Assembly: GCF_902635505.1 (NCBI RefSeq) | Contig: NC_045429.1 | Location: 432,787,669-432,851,668 of the forward strand | DNA: 64,000 nt | Direction: 5' to 3' | DNA from: Sarcophilus harrisii | Lineage: Eukaryota; Chordata; Mammalia; Dasyuromorphia; Dasyuridae | In this document: positions 33,716 to 44,870 of the stretch, in pieces | How the letters are laid out: each line of letters begins with the position of its first letter | How positions within the stretch are numbered: position 1 is the stretch's first letter | The notes under the pieces: generated by a model | The model's database searches: none | What the model saw: the letters and a program-made list of their open reading frames with translations, nothing else | What the model was told of the DNA's origin: nothing | Translations under genes and position numbers: made by a program

Positions 33716-35174
33716 TGAATTTAGTTCTCCTTTCTTTTGTTTTTTATTTGTAACAACTGCTTCCTTCTCTTTCGGAGTAGAACTGCGAGTACAATAGGGA
33801 ATTAACCAATGAGCCCAGTCTTTCTGAGTATGTTCAACATTTGTGATTTCCAGGTGAACTTTGGAACATGTGGAGACATTCTCGGTTCCAGTCTGCTAAC
33901 CACATGGTGAGCAGGAATCTCTTGGATTGGCTGCTGTTCTGTTGAGGGGTAAGATCAAAAGACCTTGTTCTTATTCTTTTGGTTTTGATTCTTTTGCTCT
34001 GACAACATCTTGGGAAGAGCCAGACTAATTACCTATGAAATCTCGGGCACGTCTTTGAACTTTCTCTGAGTTTTAATTTCCTTACCAGTAAAACAGAGTC
34101 AAAGTCCCTTCTCTCACAGGTGGTTATGAGAATCAACTGAGATCCAGTGCATGGTAATGTTTTGAAAACCAAGCAGTGTTTGTTAGGGAAATAAAAAAAG
34201 TGCTACTATTATTTTTAACCTAACATATAGTATCTGAACTGTATCTGATCTGTACTGGAGGTCATTCTCTAGCTTGGAACATCATTCTGGGAGCTAGCCG
34301 AAAGTCTCTTCCATTCTTCCACTTAGTGATGTTAAGACGGTTTGAAGGAATGTGCCAAGAATAATACTGGGAATGAAGGGGGTCTGTAACTGTGGGGGGT
34401 GAGGAGAGAACCACAGAAACTAGTCAAGAAAGAGTCAAACATCAGTGGGAAAGGCTCAAATAGGGATCAAAGGGCACTGGGACAGTTCACTGCTCAGGAC
34501 ACAAAGATGATTCATCTCCTATGTTTAGGAGAGGAAGTGGACAGAAATAAATCTCTTGAGAAATGGATGAGAAAAAAGCCTGAGGTATGAGAAGAGCTGG
34601 ACAAACCAGGGAGACAATCATTTTTCCTCTGCCCGGGATACTAAGTTCATGAAGTAAAATTTGTCTCGGAAGCCAATGAGTGAGACATGTTGGTAAATGT
34701 TTAACAAGAGGCATATTTTATTTTGCCTTTAATCAGCATTAGTAACATTTTCTCTTTCACTTATTTGAGTCTGGATAATCAACAAAGATATAAGTCAAGA
34801 CTTGATCTGTAGTTGTTGCTGCTTTCTGAAGTGTTTTTGCTCAACCTGAACATTTAGTAATCAGCTTTCCAGAGAAGACTTGACCTCGCCTTTCATCATC
34901 CTGCTGAGAAAATTCCAAAAGTCACACGTCTGAAAAAAATGGAGAACTACTGCTACTTGAGAGCAGGAATAGTTTCTTTCTTTCTTTCTTTTTTAGGGTT
35001 TTTTGTTTTTGTGGTATGTGTATGTTTGTGTGGGCCAATCCCGGTTGCTCACACAGCTAGGAAGGCTCTTAAGTCGAGGTCAAATTTGAACTCAGGTTTT
35101 CCTGAATTCAAGCCCAAGACTCTATCTACTACACTATCTACCTACCCTAATCAGTGAATGTTTTTGCATCCATA
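33716..35174. other. Intergenic stretch, mostly unassigned
   Basis: MIR about 34010-34200. 34670-34810 resembles 9880-10080 (GTAAATGTTTAACAA and TCAACAAAGATATAAGTCAA). WSINE1-type antisense SINE about 34980-35150. Nothing recognised in 33716-34000 and 34200-34670. Confidence 0.5.
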
Positions 35175-35199
35175 TCAGCTACCAAAGTACCTTTCAGAT

Positions 35200-35524
35200 A
35201 AGTAGATACCTCCTTTTTAAAAATTCAACTGAATTGAGTTAAGAACTTCAATTATCCTCACTTTAATGAAAGGGAACTGTGGCACAACATAACTTATTCA
35301 GCCACCCTCCAAATGCATGGGCATCTACTCATTTTCCAATTCTTTGTCACCAGAAAAGAGTTGCTACTTTGAAACATTTTTGCACATGTGGGTCCTTTTC
35401 CCTTCTTTATGATTTTCTTGGGATACAGATTGAGTAATGGCACTGCTGAATCAAAGGATATGCACAATTTAATAGCCCTTTAGGCATAGCTCCAAATTGC
35501 TCTCCAGAATGGTTGGATCATTTC
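35200..35524 (-). mobile_element. L1 ORF2 C-terminal fragment, antisense
   Basis: Antisense L1 phrases: CACCCTCCAAATGCATGGGC, GCACATGTGGGTCCTTTTCC, ATTGCTCTCCAGAATGGTTG. Bounded on the right by an antisense SINE at about 35525-35695. Confidence 0.8.
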
Positions 35525-35695
35525 ATTTTCCAATTCATATTACAGATGAGAAAACTGAGGCAAACAGGGTAAAATCTCTTGGTCAAGGTCACACAGTCAG
35601 TGTCTGAGATCAGATTTGAGTTCAGCAAGATGAGTCTTCCTGACTCCAGGCACAGCACTCTTATCCCCTGTGGCATTTAACTGCCTAATTGTCCC
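35525..35695 (-). mobile_element. MAR1/WSINE-type SINE fragment
   Basis: Antisense SINE: ACAGATGAGAAAACTGAGGC, GGTCACACAGTCAGTGTCTG, CTTCCTGACTCCAGGCAC. 5' half missing. Confidence 0.75.
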
Positions 35696-35972
35696 TCATT
35701 CCATACCAAAAGAAAAGCATAAAGATCAGATTTGATTTAGGGATTCACTTCAAGAGAGTGGTTTCTCTCTTTCACCAGTTGTATCACTTGGAATTGCTCC
35801 AACAAAGTACACACTCTATGTAGCGTGAATCTAAATTTCTCTAAATATGGGTAAAGACTCTCTTTAAGTCCTATATAAGCATTTAAAGTTTATATGTGAA
35901 GTATAAAACAGCTTTTATTTCAACTTACAGAAAGTGCATAAGATGTTTAGAATTCATAGGAACCCATTAATC

Positions 35973-36139
35973 CAGGGGTTCTCAAAGTATGGTCTAGAAT
36001 CCTGGGGATCTCTGAAACCCTTTTAGAAGGTCTACAAATTCAAAAATAGCTTTTATTTCCAATATGGTAAATGTCTAGAAATATCATCAAGATTTTTAAT
36101 AGGATAAAGATACTGAAAACAAAAGTTTGAGAACCACTG
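35973..36139 (+). mobile_element. hAT-Charlie-like MITE with perfect 8-bp target duplication
   Basis: 167 bp between two copies of CATTAATC (35965-35972 and 36140-36147). Ends are CAGGGGTTCTCAAAGTATGG and TTTGAGAACCACTG. The body has the MER5-like TCCTGGGGATCTCTGAAACC. No coding capacity. Confidence 0.9.
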
Positions 36140-36149
36140 CATTAATCCC

Positions 36150-37170
36150 AGAAAACACAAATCACTCAAAATACCCATCAGCTTTCTTAGAAAGGAAACA
36201 GACTTGAGGCATGATATTAGGACAACCTTTTGACATTCTGGTGATTCATTCTTTCCTTAAAAGTCCTACGCAGTATCCACAAGATTTCTATTACTTTCTT
36301 GTGCTTTGGATTCCCTGCCAGAAGATAGATCATATGTTGGGGATAGATCATAGACAAACAATCCCTGTAACTGTTTGAGTAAATCTTTGCTTTTGATCTC
36401 CAAGTAGTATGTGCAAGAACTATAGGATTTTGTTCTCCAAGATTCTTGTTCTCCAAAAACATTGTAGCAGGGAATTATCTTTTTTCTCTTTCCAACTTGG
36501 AAAATCTCAACCTTGGAATTATCCATGGGGTACTGCCTGAGAAAGTCTCTCCATTTGGACTAGGAAGCTAGATTCTAGGTAGGGTCTTTTTTTTTTTTTT
36601 AGGGAATTCAAAATCCCCTCCCCATCTCTTCTAACTCTGAACTTGGGTTTTAGAAGTATTGCCTATGAACTATTCTTTCAGGTCACATGCAAGTATATGC
36701 CATTCGTGCTATAAATTATCATTATTTGGTCCTGAAGGGGATAAAAAGAAAAAACTTTTTCCCTCCTTCTTTCCACTACCAAAATTGCTATACTTCTAAA
36801 GAAGAAAAGAAGAAATCTTGAAGAGAGTAAAGGAGAGAAACAGAGACAGAGAGAAAGGACAAAGTGGTGAGGAGAATATCAGTTTTTTGTTGTCTTAGGG
36901 AGAGGGAAAAAATATTAGAATTCAAAATCTTATAAAAGTGAATAATGAAAATTATCTTTACATGTAATTGGAAAAAATAAAATATTATTAAGTGGGGGGA
37001 ACAAAATACATACCAAAAAATAAAGAGAAAGAAGAAAAGAGGAGTGAGAAAAAAGAAGAGAGAGTAAGAAAAGAGAAACAGAAGAGAGAGAGAGCTAGAG
37101 AGAGGAGAAAGAGAAAAAGGAGGAGAAGGAGGAGAAGGAGGAAGAAGATGAAGAAGGAGGAGACAGACCT

Positions 37171-37220
<50 letters not shown>

Positions 37221-37250
37221 AGTCTCCGATGACTTTTAAATATCCCCATG
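36150..37250. other. Intergenic: unassigned ORFs, L1 tail, purine satellite
   Basis: 36217-36526 has two overlapping antisense frames of about 80 codons that I cannot assign (see findings). 36585-36600 is a T-run. 36895-37000 is an L1 3' tail. 37005-37219 is GA-rich and ends in a pure GA run. Confidence 0.5.
37005..37219. repeat. Purine simple repeat ending in (GA)n
   Basis: AGAAGAAAAG and GGAGAAGGAG units followed by over 40 bp of pure GA at 37174-37219. It grew directly behind the A-rich tail of an L1 3' end, a common birthplace of such satellites. Confidence 0.93.
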
Positions 37251-37690
37251 ATCAAACAGTCCTTTGTCACACAATGTTACCATCTTGGCTTGCTCCTTCC
37301 ATCTACTCCCTTTTGCACTCTCTGTATTTCAGCTATCTTGAACTACTGACTGTTCCTTATATATGGCATTCTATCTCCTATCTCCACACTTTTGTACTGG
37401 CTATTATTGTCAGTGTTTAGAATGCTCATCTTTATCTCCCCTTCTTAGTTTCTCTGATTTCCTTCAAGACTCAACTCAAATGCCTTCTGCAAACTTTTCC
37501 TGATCCTCTCAATCACTAACACTTTCCTCACTAAGGTTTTTCTCCATCTACTCTGTATATATCTTGTATGAATCTGTATATTTACATGTCTCCCCCGTTA
37601 GAATGTAAGCTTCTTGAGAGCAAGAATATTTTTGCCTTTTTCTTCACAGTCCTTAGCCCTGTGGCTGACTGACTGGTCTGTCAAACTTTT
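37250..37690 (+). mobile_element. L2 LINE 3' end
   Basis: L2 pattern: TTTCCTTCAAGACTCAACTC, AAATGCCTTCTGCAAACTTT, CCGTTAGAATGTAAGCTTCT, TGAGAGCAAGAAT and GACTGACTGG. Diverged, complete at the 3' end. Confidence 0.8.
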
Positions 37691-37779
37691 AAATATAGCA
37701 AATAGTAAGTAATACAGCTACTTTAACAATAATCCACCCTCAAGTTCCATTCAGCCAATCATTTAGGCTTTTTAAATTA

Positions 37780-38335
37780 ACTTTTTTTTTTCAGTGATCA
37801 AGAATTTTTTTCCATCCTGCCTCTTTCACATTAAAAAGAAAAAGAAAAACAAAGCCCTTGTAATATATATACACAGTCAAACAAAACATCTTGGTCATAA
37901 ATGTATGTCTTATTTGATATGGTGAGTCCATCACCTCTTTGTCAGAAATTGGGTAACAGACTTCATCATCATTTCTCTCAAATCAAATTTGAACATTATA
38001 TTGATCAATATTCTTTAGTCTTTCAAAGATGTTCATTTTTTATGATGTTGCCATTATAGTACAAATTGTCCTGGTTTAAATCCTTTGACTCTGCATCACA
38101 CAAACCTTCCTAGGTTTATCTGAAATTATCTTTTTTATTATTTATTATAGCACAATAGCACTTAATTATATTCATATGTCACAATTTGTTCAGTCATTTC
38201 CCACAGATGGGCATTGCCTTAGTTTCCAGTTCTTTGTCACCACAAAAAAAGAGCTGAGTAAAAATGTTTTCCTACATGTAGCATCTTTTCTTCTTTCTTG
38301 CTCCTCTTTAGAACAAAAGCTTAGTAGTGGTCTCC
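37780..38335 (-). mobile_element. L1 3' portion, antisense, old
   Basis: Antisense phrases TTCAGTCATTTCCCACAGAT, GGGCATTGCCTTAGTTTCCA and TTGTCACCACAAAAAAAGAG correspond to the L1 ORF2 C-terminus. Upstream bases give the degenerate 3'UTR. Confidence 0.7.
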
Positions 38336-38589
38336 CAGCCAACAATTTTGGCAATGCCCATAATCATCTACATCTTAGATTACTAATTGAACTGCTCACT
38401 CACTATGAGAGAGTGTCACTCATATGCCTCCAAACCAAAGCCCTCATCCTGTTATATCATCAAGTTGAGGTCTTTTTTAGATCTAGATCTATGACCATAT
38501 TATCACATGAACTCTTTGCAATGGCCCTTGGCTACAAGCCAAGAATAAAGTGGAGAAAGAGTTGGTATTTAACTTTTTGCACTTACTGC

Positions 38590-39145
38590 TACCTCTGAGA
38601 TGCAAGAGTATGGATTGATTCTCTACTGCTTGTGCTAATTTTGGATGATAATCAACACCAAGAAAACGCAGGTTCCCTCTTTACTATCCAAACATGGAAC
38701 CATTGGTTACAACAAGTGGAGAAATTGTGGATGCTGTGGATAAGTTCACTTGCTTTGGCAGGATATTTTTCAAGGATGTCCACGTAGATGATGAGGTTGA
38801 TGCACAAATTGCTAGAGCTAGCTCAGTATTTAGGAAGTTCTTGAAAGTGTGAGAGAGAAGAGGTATTAGGCTGTCTTCCAAACTGAATATCTATGGGAGC
38901 CATTATACTGACTTCATTGTTATATGCCTGTGAAACCTGTACCATGCCAGAAAACTGATCTGCTTCCATTTCAGTTGTCTTGAGTAGATTCTGAAAATCA
39001 TCTGACAAGATAAGATGAGGTCTTCTCTAGCACTAAACTGCCAAATATTCAAACACTACTTCCACGAGTACAACTCTGATGGACTGGTCATGTTGTTGGA
39101 ATGCCAAATGTATGTTTATCTAAAAGACTGTTTTATAGAGAATTC
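38590..39145 (+). mobile_element. RTE-clade LINE, RT C-terminal part (left half)
   Basis: Degenerate reading shows RTE phrases: TKKTQVPSLLSKHGT, then frames equivalent to VDKFTCFG...DVHVDDEVDAQIARASS and YACETCT, ending WTGHVV-MPN. Continues after an antisense L1 at 39683. Many frame breaks. Known as RTE/BovB-like in marsupials. Confidence 0.8.
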
Positions 39146-39682
39146 TTTTTTTTCTGTTATTAATTATTTTTATCAATTATAGCTAGTAAGTAATAAAACA
39201 ATGGTGATTTGGCCATCTCTCGTGAACTAAAGATCATGGTGGCTTCTTTTTCTTAAAATTTTATTGATGCTCATAATTTTCTTTCCTATTTAAGTTTATT
39301 TATTTTTAATACACATTGTTTTATGAACGATGTTGGGAGAGTAAAATCAGATCAAATGGGAAAAACCATGGGAGAGATTAAAAAAAAAAAAAAACAGAAA
39401 AAAGAAGTAAACATAGCACGTGTTGATTTACATTCAATCTCCATAGTTCTTTTTCTGGATGCAGGTGACACTTTCTATTCAAAGTTTATTGGGATTGCTT
39501 TGGATCACTGAACTACTGAGAAGAACCAGGCCTTTCATACTTGGTTACTGCATATTCATGTTATTATTGTGTATAATGTATTCCTGGTTCTGCTTGTTTC
39601 ATTCAACATCAGTTCATGTAAATCTTTCCAGGCCTTTCTATAATCAGCTTATTCATCATTTTTTATAGAACAATAATATTCC
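39146..39682 (-). mobile_element. Antisense L1 3' end inserted in the RTE
   Basis: Antisense L1 3' region: CTTTTTCTGGATGCAGGTGA, TTATTGGGATTGCTTTGGAT, CATCAGTTCATGTAAATCTT, TTATAGAACAATAATATTCC. Diverged flanks TTTTATAGAGAATTC (left) and ATTTACAGAGAAGTC (right) look like the target duplication, 12 of 15 bases equal. Bases 39150-39300 are not typical L1 3'UTR. Confidence 0.75.
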
Positions 39683-40105
39683 ATTTACAGAGAAGTCTAA
39701 CAAGGCAAATGCTCACATGGAGGTAGAAAAAGCAGTTCAAAGGCACTCTCAAAGTATCTCTGAAAAACTTTGATATTGATTGTGAGACAAAGGAGACGTT
39801 GATCCAGGTCCACTGAGAATAATGTGCTACATCAAAGAAGGTGCTGGGATCTAAGAGCAAAGTAGAATCAATCACAGTAACTTAAAGGGAAAATGAGATG
39901 CACAAATCTAGAGACACTTCCATCTCAAATGTTCAAACATTATTTGTGCCTTTGGTAGAGCCTTTTGAACTTTTATTGGACGATCAGCCATAAATGAACA
40001 TACTATATCTTGAACCCAACATTGTAATGTCCTTGGTCCTCTTCAAATTCAGAGAATGAAAAATATACAATATTCATCCCACTTTCCTGCCAAGAAAGAT
40101 GGCAG
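39683..40105 (+). mobile_element. RTE-clade LINE, C-terminal part (right half)
   Basis: Resumes with RTE phrases: SSSKALSKYL-like and LKNFDIDCETKETLIQVH (RTE consensus: LKNFNIDxxTWExLAQDRxxW). Together with 38590-39145 it forms one element split by an L1. Confidence 0.75.
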
Positions 40106-40500
40106 GGGCATTCTGTGCTTCCTCCTTTGATACCAAATTTGATCATTATACAAAATTCAGCTTATTTTTTGGTTCTTTCCATTTGTATTGTCATAGTTTT
40201 GCATATGGATTTCCTGATGCTCCTTCCTTCATTCTGCATTAGTTCACACATACCTTCCCATTTCTCTAACTGGAATGACAGCCAGAGGCAACTGCTACTG
40301 CACCTCATACGGCTCAATGTACTCAGTCCTGGCTGCTCTGTACCCAGCCATTGGGTTGTATATATTCATCATTTGAGGAATCCAGCTGACTTCTCCTCAG
40401 GAGATCAGTTTTCATTTTCACATTCATTGCATACTCATTCAAACCCCAACTATTCTAAGGAAAATTCTGGTTTTTGCAATAGTCAAAGAGATCCTTCCCC
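40106..40500. other. Intergenic stretch with antisense L1-like piece
   Basis: 40125-40275 looks like an antisense L1 3' segment (TGCATTAGTTCACACATACC). The remainder is unassigned. Confidence 0.45.
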
Positions 40501-40515
40501 AAAAGGGAAGAATCA

Positions 40516-41718
40516 GCACAAAATAGAAAATTTTGATTATATCAAATTAAAAAGCCTTTGTCCAAACAAAACCAATGCAAACAAGATTAGAAGAAAAGCA
40601 ACAACCTGGGAAAATATTTTTACAATTAAAAGTTCTGATAAAGGCCTCATTTCCAAAATATATAAAGAATTGACTCTATAAGAAATCAAGCCATTCTCCA
40701 ATTGATAAATGGTCAAAGGATATGAACAGACAATTTTCAGATGATGTAATTGAAACTATTTCTACTCATATGAAAGAGTGTTCCAAATCACTATTGATCA
40801 GAGACATACAAGTTAAGACAACTCTGAGATACCACTACACACCTGTCAGATTGGCTAAGATGACAGGAAAAAATAATGTTGAATGCTGGAGGGGATGTGG
40901 GAAAACTGGGACACTGATGCATTGTTGGTGGAACTGTGAACAGTTGGTTGAATCTAACCATTCTGGAGAGCAATCTGCAATTATGCCCCAAAAGTTATCA
41001 AACTGTGCATACTCTTTGATCCAGCAGTGTTACTATCCCTGGGCTTATACCCCAAAAAGATACTAAAGAAAGGAAAGGAACCTGTATGTGCTAAAATGTT
41101 TGTGGCAGCCCTGTTTGTAGTGGCTAGAAGCTGGAAACTGAGTGGATGCCCAGCAATTGGAGAATGGTTGGGTAAATTGTGGTATATGAATGTTATGGAA
41201 TATTATTGTTCTGTAAGAAATGACCAGCAGGATGAATACAGAGAAGATTGGAGAGACTTACATGAACTGATGCTGAGTAAAATGAGCAGAATCAGGAGAT
41301 AATTAAACATTTCAACAACAATACTATATGAGGATGTACTCTGATGGAAATGGATTTCTTTGACAAAGAGAAGATCTAATTCAGTTCCAATGGATCAATG
41401 ATGGACAGAATCAACCATACCCAGAGAAGGAACACTGGAAAATGAATGCAAACTGTTTGCATTTTTGCTTTTCTTCCTGGGTTATTTTTACCTTCTGAAT
41501 CCAATTCTTCCTATGCAACAAGAAAACTGTTCGGTTCTGCACACATATATTGTATCTAGGATATACTATAACATATTTAACATGTATAAGACTGTTTGCC
41601 ATCTGGGGGAGGGGGTGAAGGGAGGGAAGGGAAAAGTCAGAACAGAAATGAGTGCAAAGGATAATGTTGCAAAAAACTACCCATGCATTTGTTCTGTCAA
41701 TAAAAAGTTATAATAAAA
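40516..41718 (+). mobile_element. 5'-truncated L1 (1.2 kb) with perfect 15-bp target duplication
   Basis: Duplication AAAAGGGAAGAATCA at 40501-40515 and 41719-41733. The insert covers the ORF2 C-terminal third (start KIENFDYIKLKSLCPNKTNA) and the 3'UTR. It has the knuckle ECWRGCGKTGTLMHCWWNCE and MFVAALFVVARSWKLSGCPA, then NVMEYYCSVRNDQQDEYRED. The main breaks from an intact frame are near 40970-41030. Tail: CAATAAAAAGTTATAATAAA. The 3'UTR belongs to the same subfamily as the antisense inserts at 47416 and 49608. Confidence 0.95.
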
Positions 41719-41764
41719 AAAAGGGAAGAATCAATAAGAAGGAAACCTAATATACAAATGTGAA

Positions 41765-43085
41765 GGACCATGGAATAGTTACTATTACCCATATATCACA
41801 CTTTGTTTAGTTATTTCCCAATCAATGGACACGTACTTTCTTTCCCGTTCTTTACAACTATGAAAATTGCTGCTATAAATATTTAGATATCTATGGGTTT
41901 TTTTTATTTTATCCATATTCCTGAGGACTATATCTATCTCTGGATCAAAACGTATAGACTTGTTAGTGTCTTTCTTAGCATAATTTCAGATTGCTTTCGA
42001 TTAACAGCTTATTTGCTTGTCTTTTTACAAGCCTCCTAGCAATCATTTGTTAAATTTATACTACATGCCCAGAAGATAATTAGGCTTAGTTCTAGAAGTA
42101 TAAAGTCAACAATAAAATAATAATGGCCTTCAAGAAGCTTACATTCTATTGACATGCATTATTGTAACACACAATGTTACATATTAACTAAGTATATTAG
42201 TTTTAAAAGTATGTACTTTGGAGAGGAGGGAAACAAAATCTTTCTTTTTATACAATAGCTTTTTATTTTCAAAATAAATTCAAAACAGTTTCAACATTCA
42301 CTCTTGCAAAACCTTGTATTCCAAATTTTTCTCCCTCCCTTCCTTCCACCCTTTTCCCTAGACAGCAGATAAACCAATATATTCAGGAAAACAAAAATTT
42401 AAAGGAAGAGTTAATCTCTGAGTTGAAGTTTAATAGATGGGCAAAGATGGAGAGCTGTGGGTGAGTTTAAAAATTTAAGAATAGTCTATGCTATTCAAAG
42501 TCTATGGTAAACAAAGATGGGGGTAGGACCATACAGATCATGTTCAGGTATGGAGGACTTTCTAAACTGTCTAGAATAGGGAGGTGAGTAACAGAAGATA
42601 AATCTGGAAAAGTTAAATGCTGCCAGATTATGGTGATTCTTGAATTCCTGGCAAAGGAACTTGAGTGTTTTTTATAATCATTAAACATAATTCATGAAAC
42701 TCTAGTAATGCCCAGCTTCAGTCTCAATCCGAGATTTTAAAATAATAGCTTTTTATTTTCAAATTACATGCAAAGATAGTTTTCAACATTTACCCTTACA
42801 AAACCTTGTGTTCCAAATTTTTCTCCCTCCCTTTCCTCCTGCTCCAGACAGCAAGTAATCTAATATAAGTTAAACATGTGCAGTTCTTTCCTTCATTTAT
42901 CAAACTGCACAAGAAAAATCAGTTCAAAAAGGAAAAAAAATGAGAAAGAAAAAAAAATCAAGCAAACAAACAACAAAAAGGGAAAAAATACTATTCTGTG
43001 ATCCATATTCAGTCCCCATGATCCTCTTTCTGGATGCAGATGTCTTTCTCCATCACAAGTTATTGGAATTGGCCTGAATATAGCC
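41765..43085 (-). mobile_element. Antisense L1 3' fragments (three pieces)
   Basis: 41765-42035: degenerate ORF2 C-terminus (TTAGTTATTTCCCAATCAAT). 42235-42385: 3'UTR (CTCTTGCAAAACCTTGTATT). 42730-43085: 3'UTR and post-ORF2 box (TTTACCCTTACAAAACCTTG, CTCTTTCTGGATGCAGATGT). 42040-42180 is a start of the old long repeat; 42390-42720 is unassigned. Confidence 0.7.
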
Positions 43086-43520
43086 TTTTAAAAACAGTTG
43101 CTGTCACCTAAGACTTTTTTTTAAAACTCTAGTTGTCATATATGGTGCCTCTGGTACAGAGTTAGGAAGGCTGATCCTGCTCCCTGGGAGGCTGCCTCCT
43201 AAGAGACAGACACTGTCATAGATACAGAGGTAGAAGAGTTCCAAGTAGTTGAATAATGAATGCTGAACAGCCACTTAGTTTAGGGCGAATGTTCACATTT
43301 TATAGAAACGAAAAGCTAAGAGGAAAAGAGTAAATAAAAGAATAGTAGAAGCTTAAAAATTGGGATTGGGACCAGTAATAGAATAACTTCATAGAATTTT
43401 AAGACAAAAAGGTAGCTCAGAACATAAAAGGATAGAGCTGGACATGATCTTACACTAGAGAAATTAGAACACTGTGTTAAATTATAGGATATAAATATAA
43501 TGGAAAACTATAGTGTTGTG
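43086..43520. other. Intergenic stretch with nothing recognised
   Basis: No ORF, RNA gene or repeat that I can name. Confidence 0.5.
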
Positions 43521-44155
43521 AGAAATGAAGATGGAAGGGAAGAAGAAAGGAAGAAAAGAAGGGAGGAAGGAGAAAGAAAGGAAGGAGAAGGAAGAGGAGC
43601 AAGAGAAAAGGAAGGAAAAGAGAGAAAAGAGAAAAAAGAGAAGATAGTAAAGAAAAGAAGGAAATAGTAAGGAAGAGAGAAAAGACAAAAGAAGGAAAAA
43701 AGAAAGAAAATTAAGGAAATAAAGAAGGTCATAAAGGCAGGAATGAAGAAAGAAAAAGAAAAAGAGAAGGAAAGAAATGAAGAAAGAAGGTAGAAAGAAG
43801 AAAAGAAGCAAGGAAGGAAGAAAGAAATGAAGAAGGAAGAGGAGCAAGGGAAAAGGAGAGAAAAGAGGGAAAAAAAAGAAGAGAGGAAAGAAGGAAGAGA
43901 GAAAAGAGGAAAAAAGGAAAAAGGAAGAGAAAAATGAAGGAAAGAAAAAAGGATAGGAAGACAGGAATGAAGAAAGAAAAAGGGAAAAGAGAAGGAAAGA
44001 AATGAAGGAAGAATAAGAAAAAAGGAAGGAAATAAGCAAGAAAGGAAAAGAGAAAGAAAAGGAAGAATGGAGAGAGGGAGGAGAACTAGGAGCAGGAAAG
44101 AAAATAAACAAAGGACAAAAAAGAGGGAGGAAAGAACAGAAGAAAGGAAGATAGG
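43521..44155. repeat. Polypurine tract, about 635 bp
   Basis: Almost uninterrupted A/G on the plus strand, made of GGAAGGA, GAAAGAA and AAGAGGAG-type units with few pyrimidines. The antisense ORFs of 209 and 231 codons consist only of Phe, Ser, Leu and Pro and are artefacts. It shows long mirror-symmetric stretches. Confidence 0.95.
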
Positions 44156-44625
44156 AATTATATTAACATAGTCAAGCAAAACAAATTTCCATACTGGCTT
44201 CATCCAAACACGTGTTTCTTATGTTGCCTAGTAGTTTATCATGTCCCTGTCACAAGGTGGGCAGTATTCTTCATCAATCCTGAGGAATTAGGGCTGATTG
44301 TTTTATTGTTCAAAGTTTAAGTCTTCTGGAATTGCCTGTTTTTACAATCTTGATATTGAACTATAAATTCTTTTAGGTACTGCTCATTTAACTTCATATC
44401 AGTTCCAAGATTTCTCTGAAACTGTCTCTTTCTTCATTTCTTAAAATGCAATAACATTTTAGTACATTGGTATATCATAATCTGTTCAAATTGAAATAGG
44501 CACCCTCTTCATTTCTACTCTTTGAACATTCCATCACTGGGCCTCTTGAACCCTAAATTGGTAATATAGGTTGGACCTTGCAAACCTTGGCATGGTTTTG
44601 GATGCGATAGGGTCAGTGGGGGGCC
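44156..44625 (-). mobile_element. Old antisense L1 3'-like sequence
   Basis: Weak antisense L1 phrases (TTCTTAAAATGCAATAACAT, TGGTATATCATAATCTGTTC). Family assignment is loose. Confidence 0.4.
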
Positions 44626-44870
44626 AGCCAGGTGGCACAGTGGATAGAACACCTAGCCCAGAAGACTTGAATTCAAATTTGGCCTCAGACATGTAATAGT
44701 TGTGTGACCCTGGACAAGTCACTTAACTCTGTCTGCCTCAGTCCCTCACCTGCAAAAATGAGCTGGAAAAGGAAATGGCAAGCTACTCCACTATCTCTGC
44801 CAAGAAAACCCCAAATGGGATCATAAAGAACCAGACTTGATTGAAATTACTAAACCACAACAGCAACAGT
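44626..44870 (+). mobile_element. MAR1-type CORE-SINE, near full length
   Basis: Sense copy: CCAGCCAGGTGGCACAGTGG, ATAGAACACC, TGGACAAGTCACTTAACTCT, ATGAGCTGGAAAAGGAAATG, GCCAAGAAAACCCCAAATGG. Ends with CTAAACCACAACAGCAACAG, the RTE-like tail. Confidence 0.9.

Noticed and set aside
36788-37270. 160-codon minus-strand ORF
   Set aside because: Mostly the GA-rich repeat and an L1 tail read in antisense.
38340-38590. Possible extension of the RTE to the left
   Set aside because: No RTE phrase could be read in this stretch, so the element start was set near 38590.
40722-41302. ORFs with CWRGCGKTGTLMHCWW and RNWKLSGC-like motifs as a possible host gene
   Set aside because: These are L1 ORF2 C-terminal sequences; the copy is truncated and flanked by a target duplication.
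43482-44203. ORFs of 209 and 231 codons on the minus strand
   Set aside because: They are the pyrimidine strand of the polypurine tract and contain almost only Phe, Ser, Leu and Pro. Not genes.
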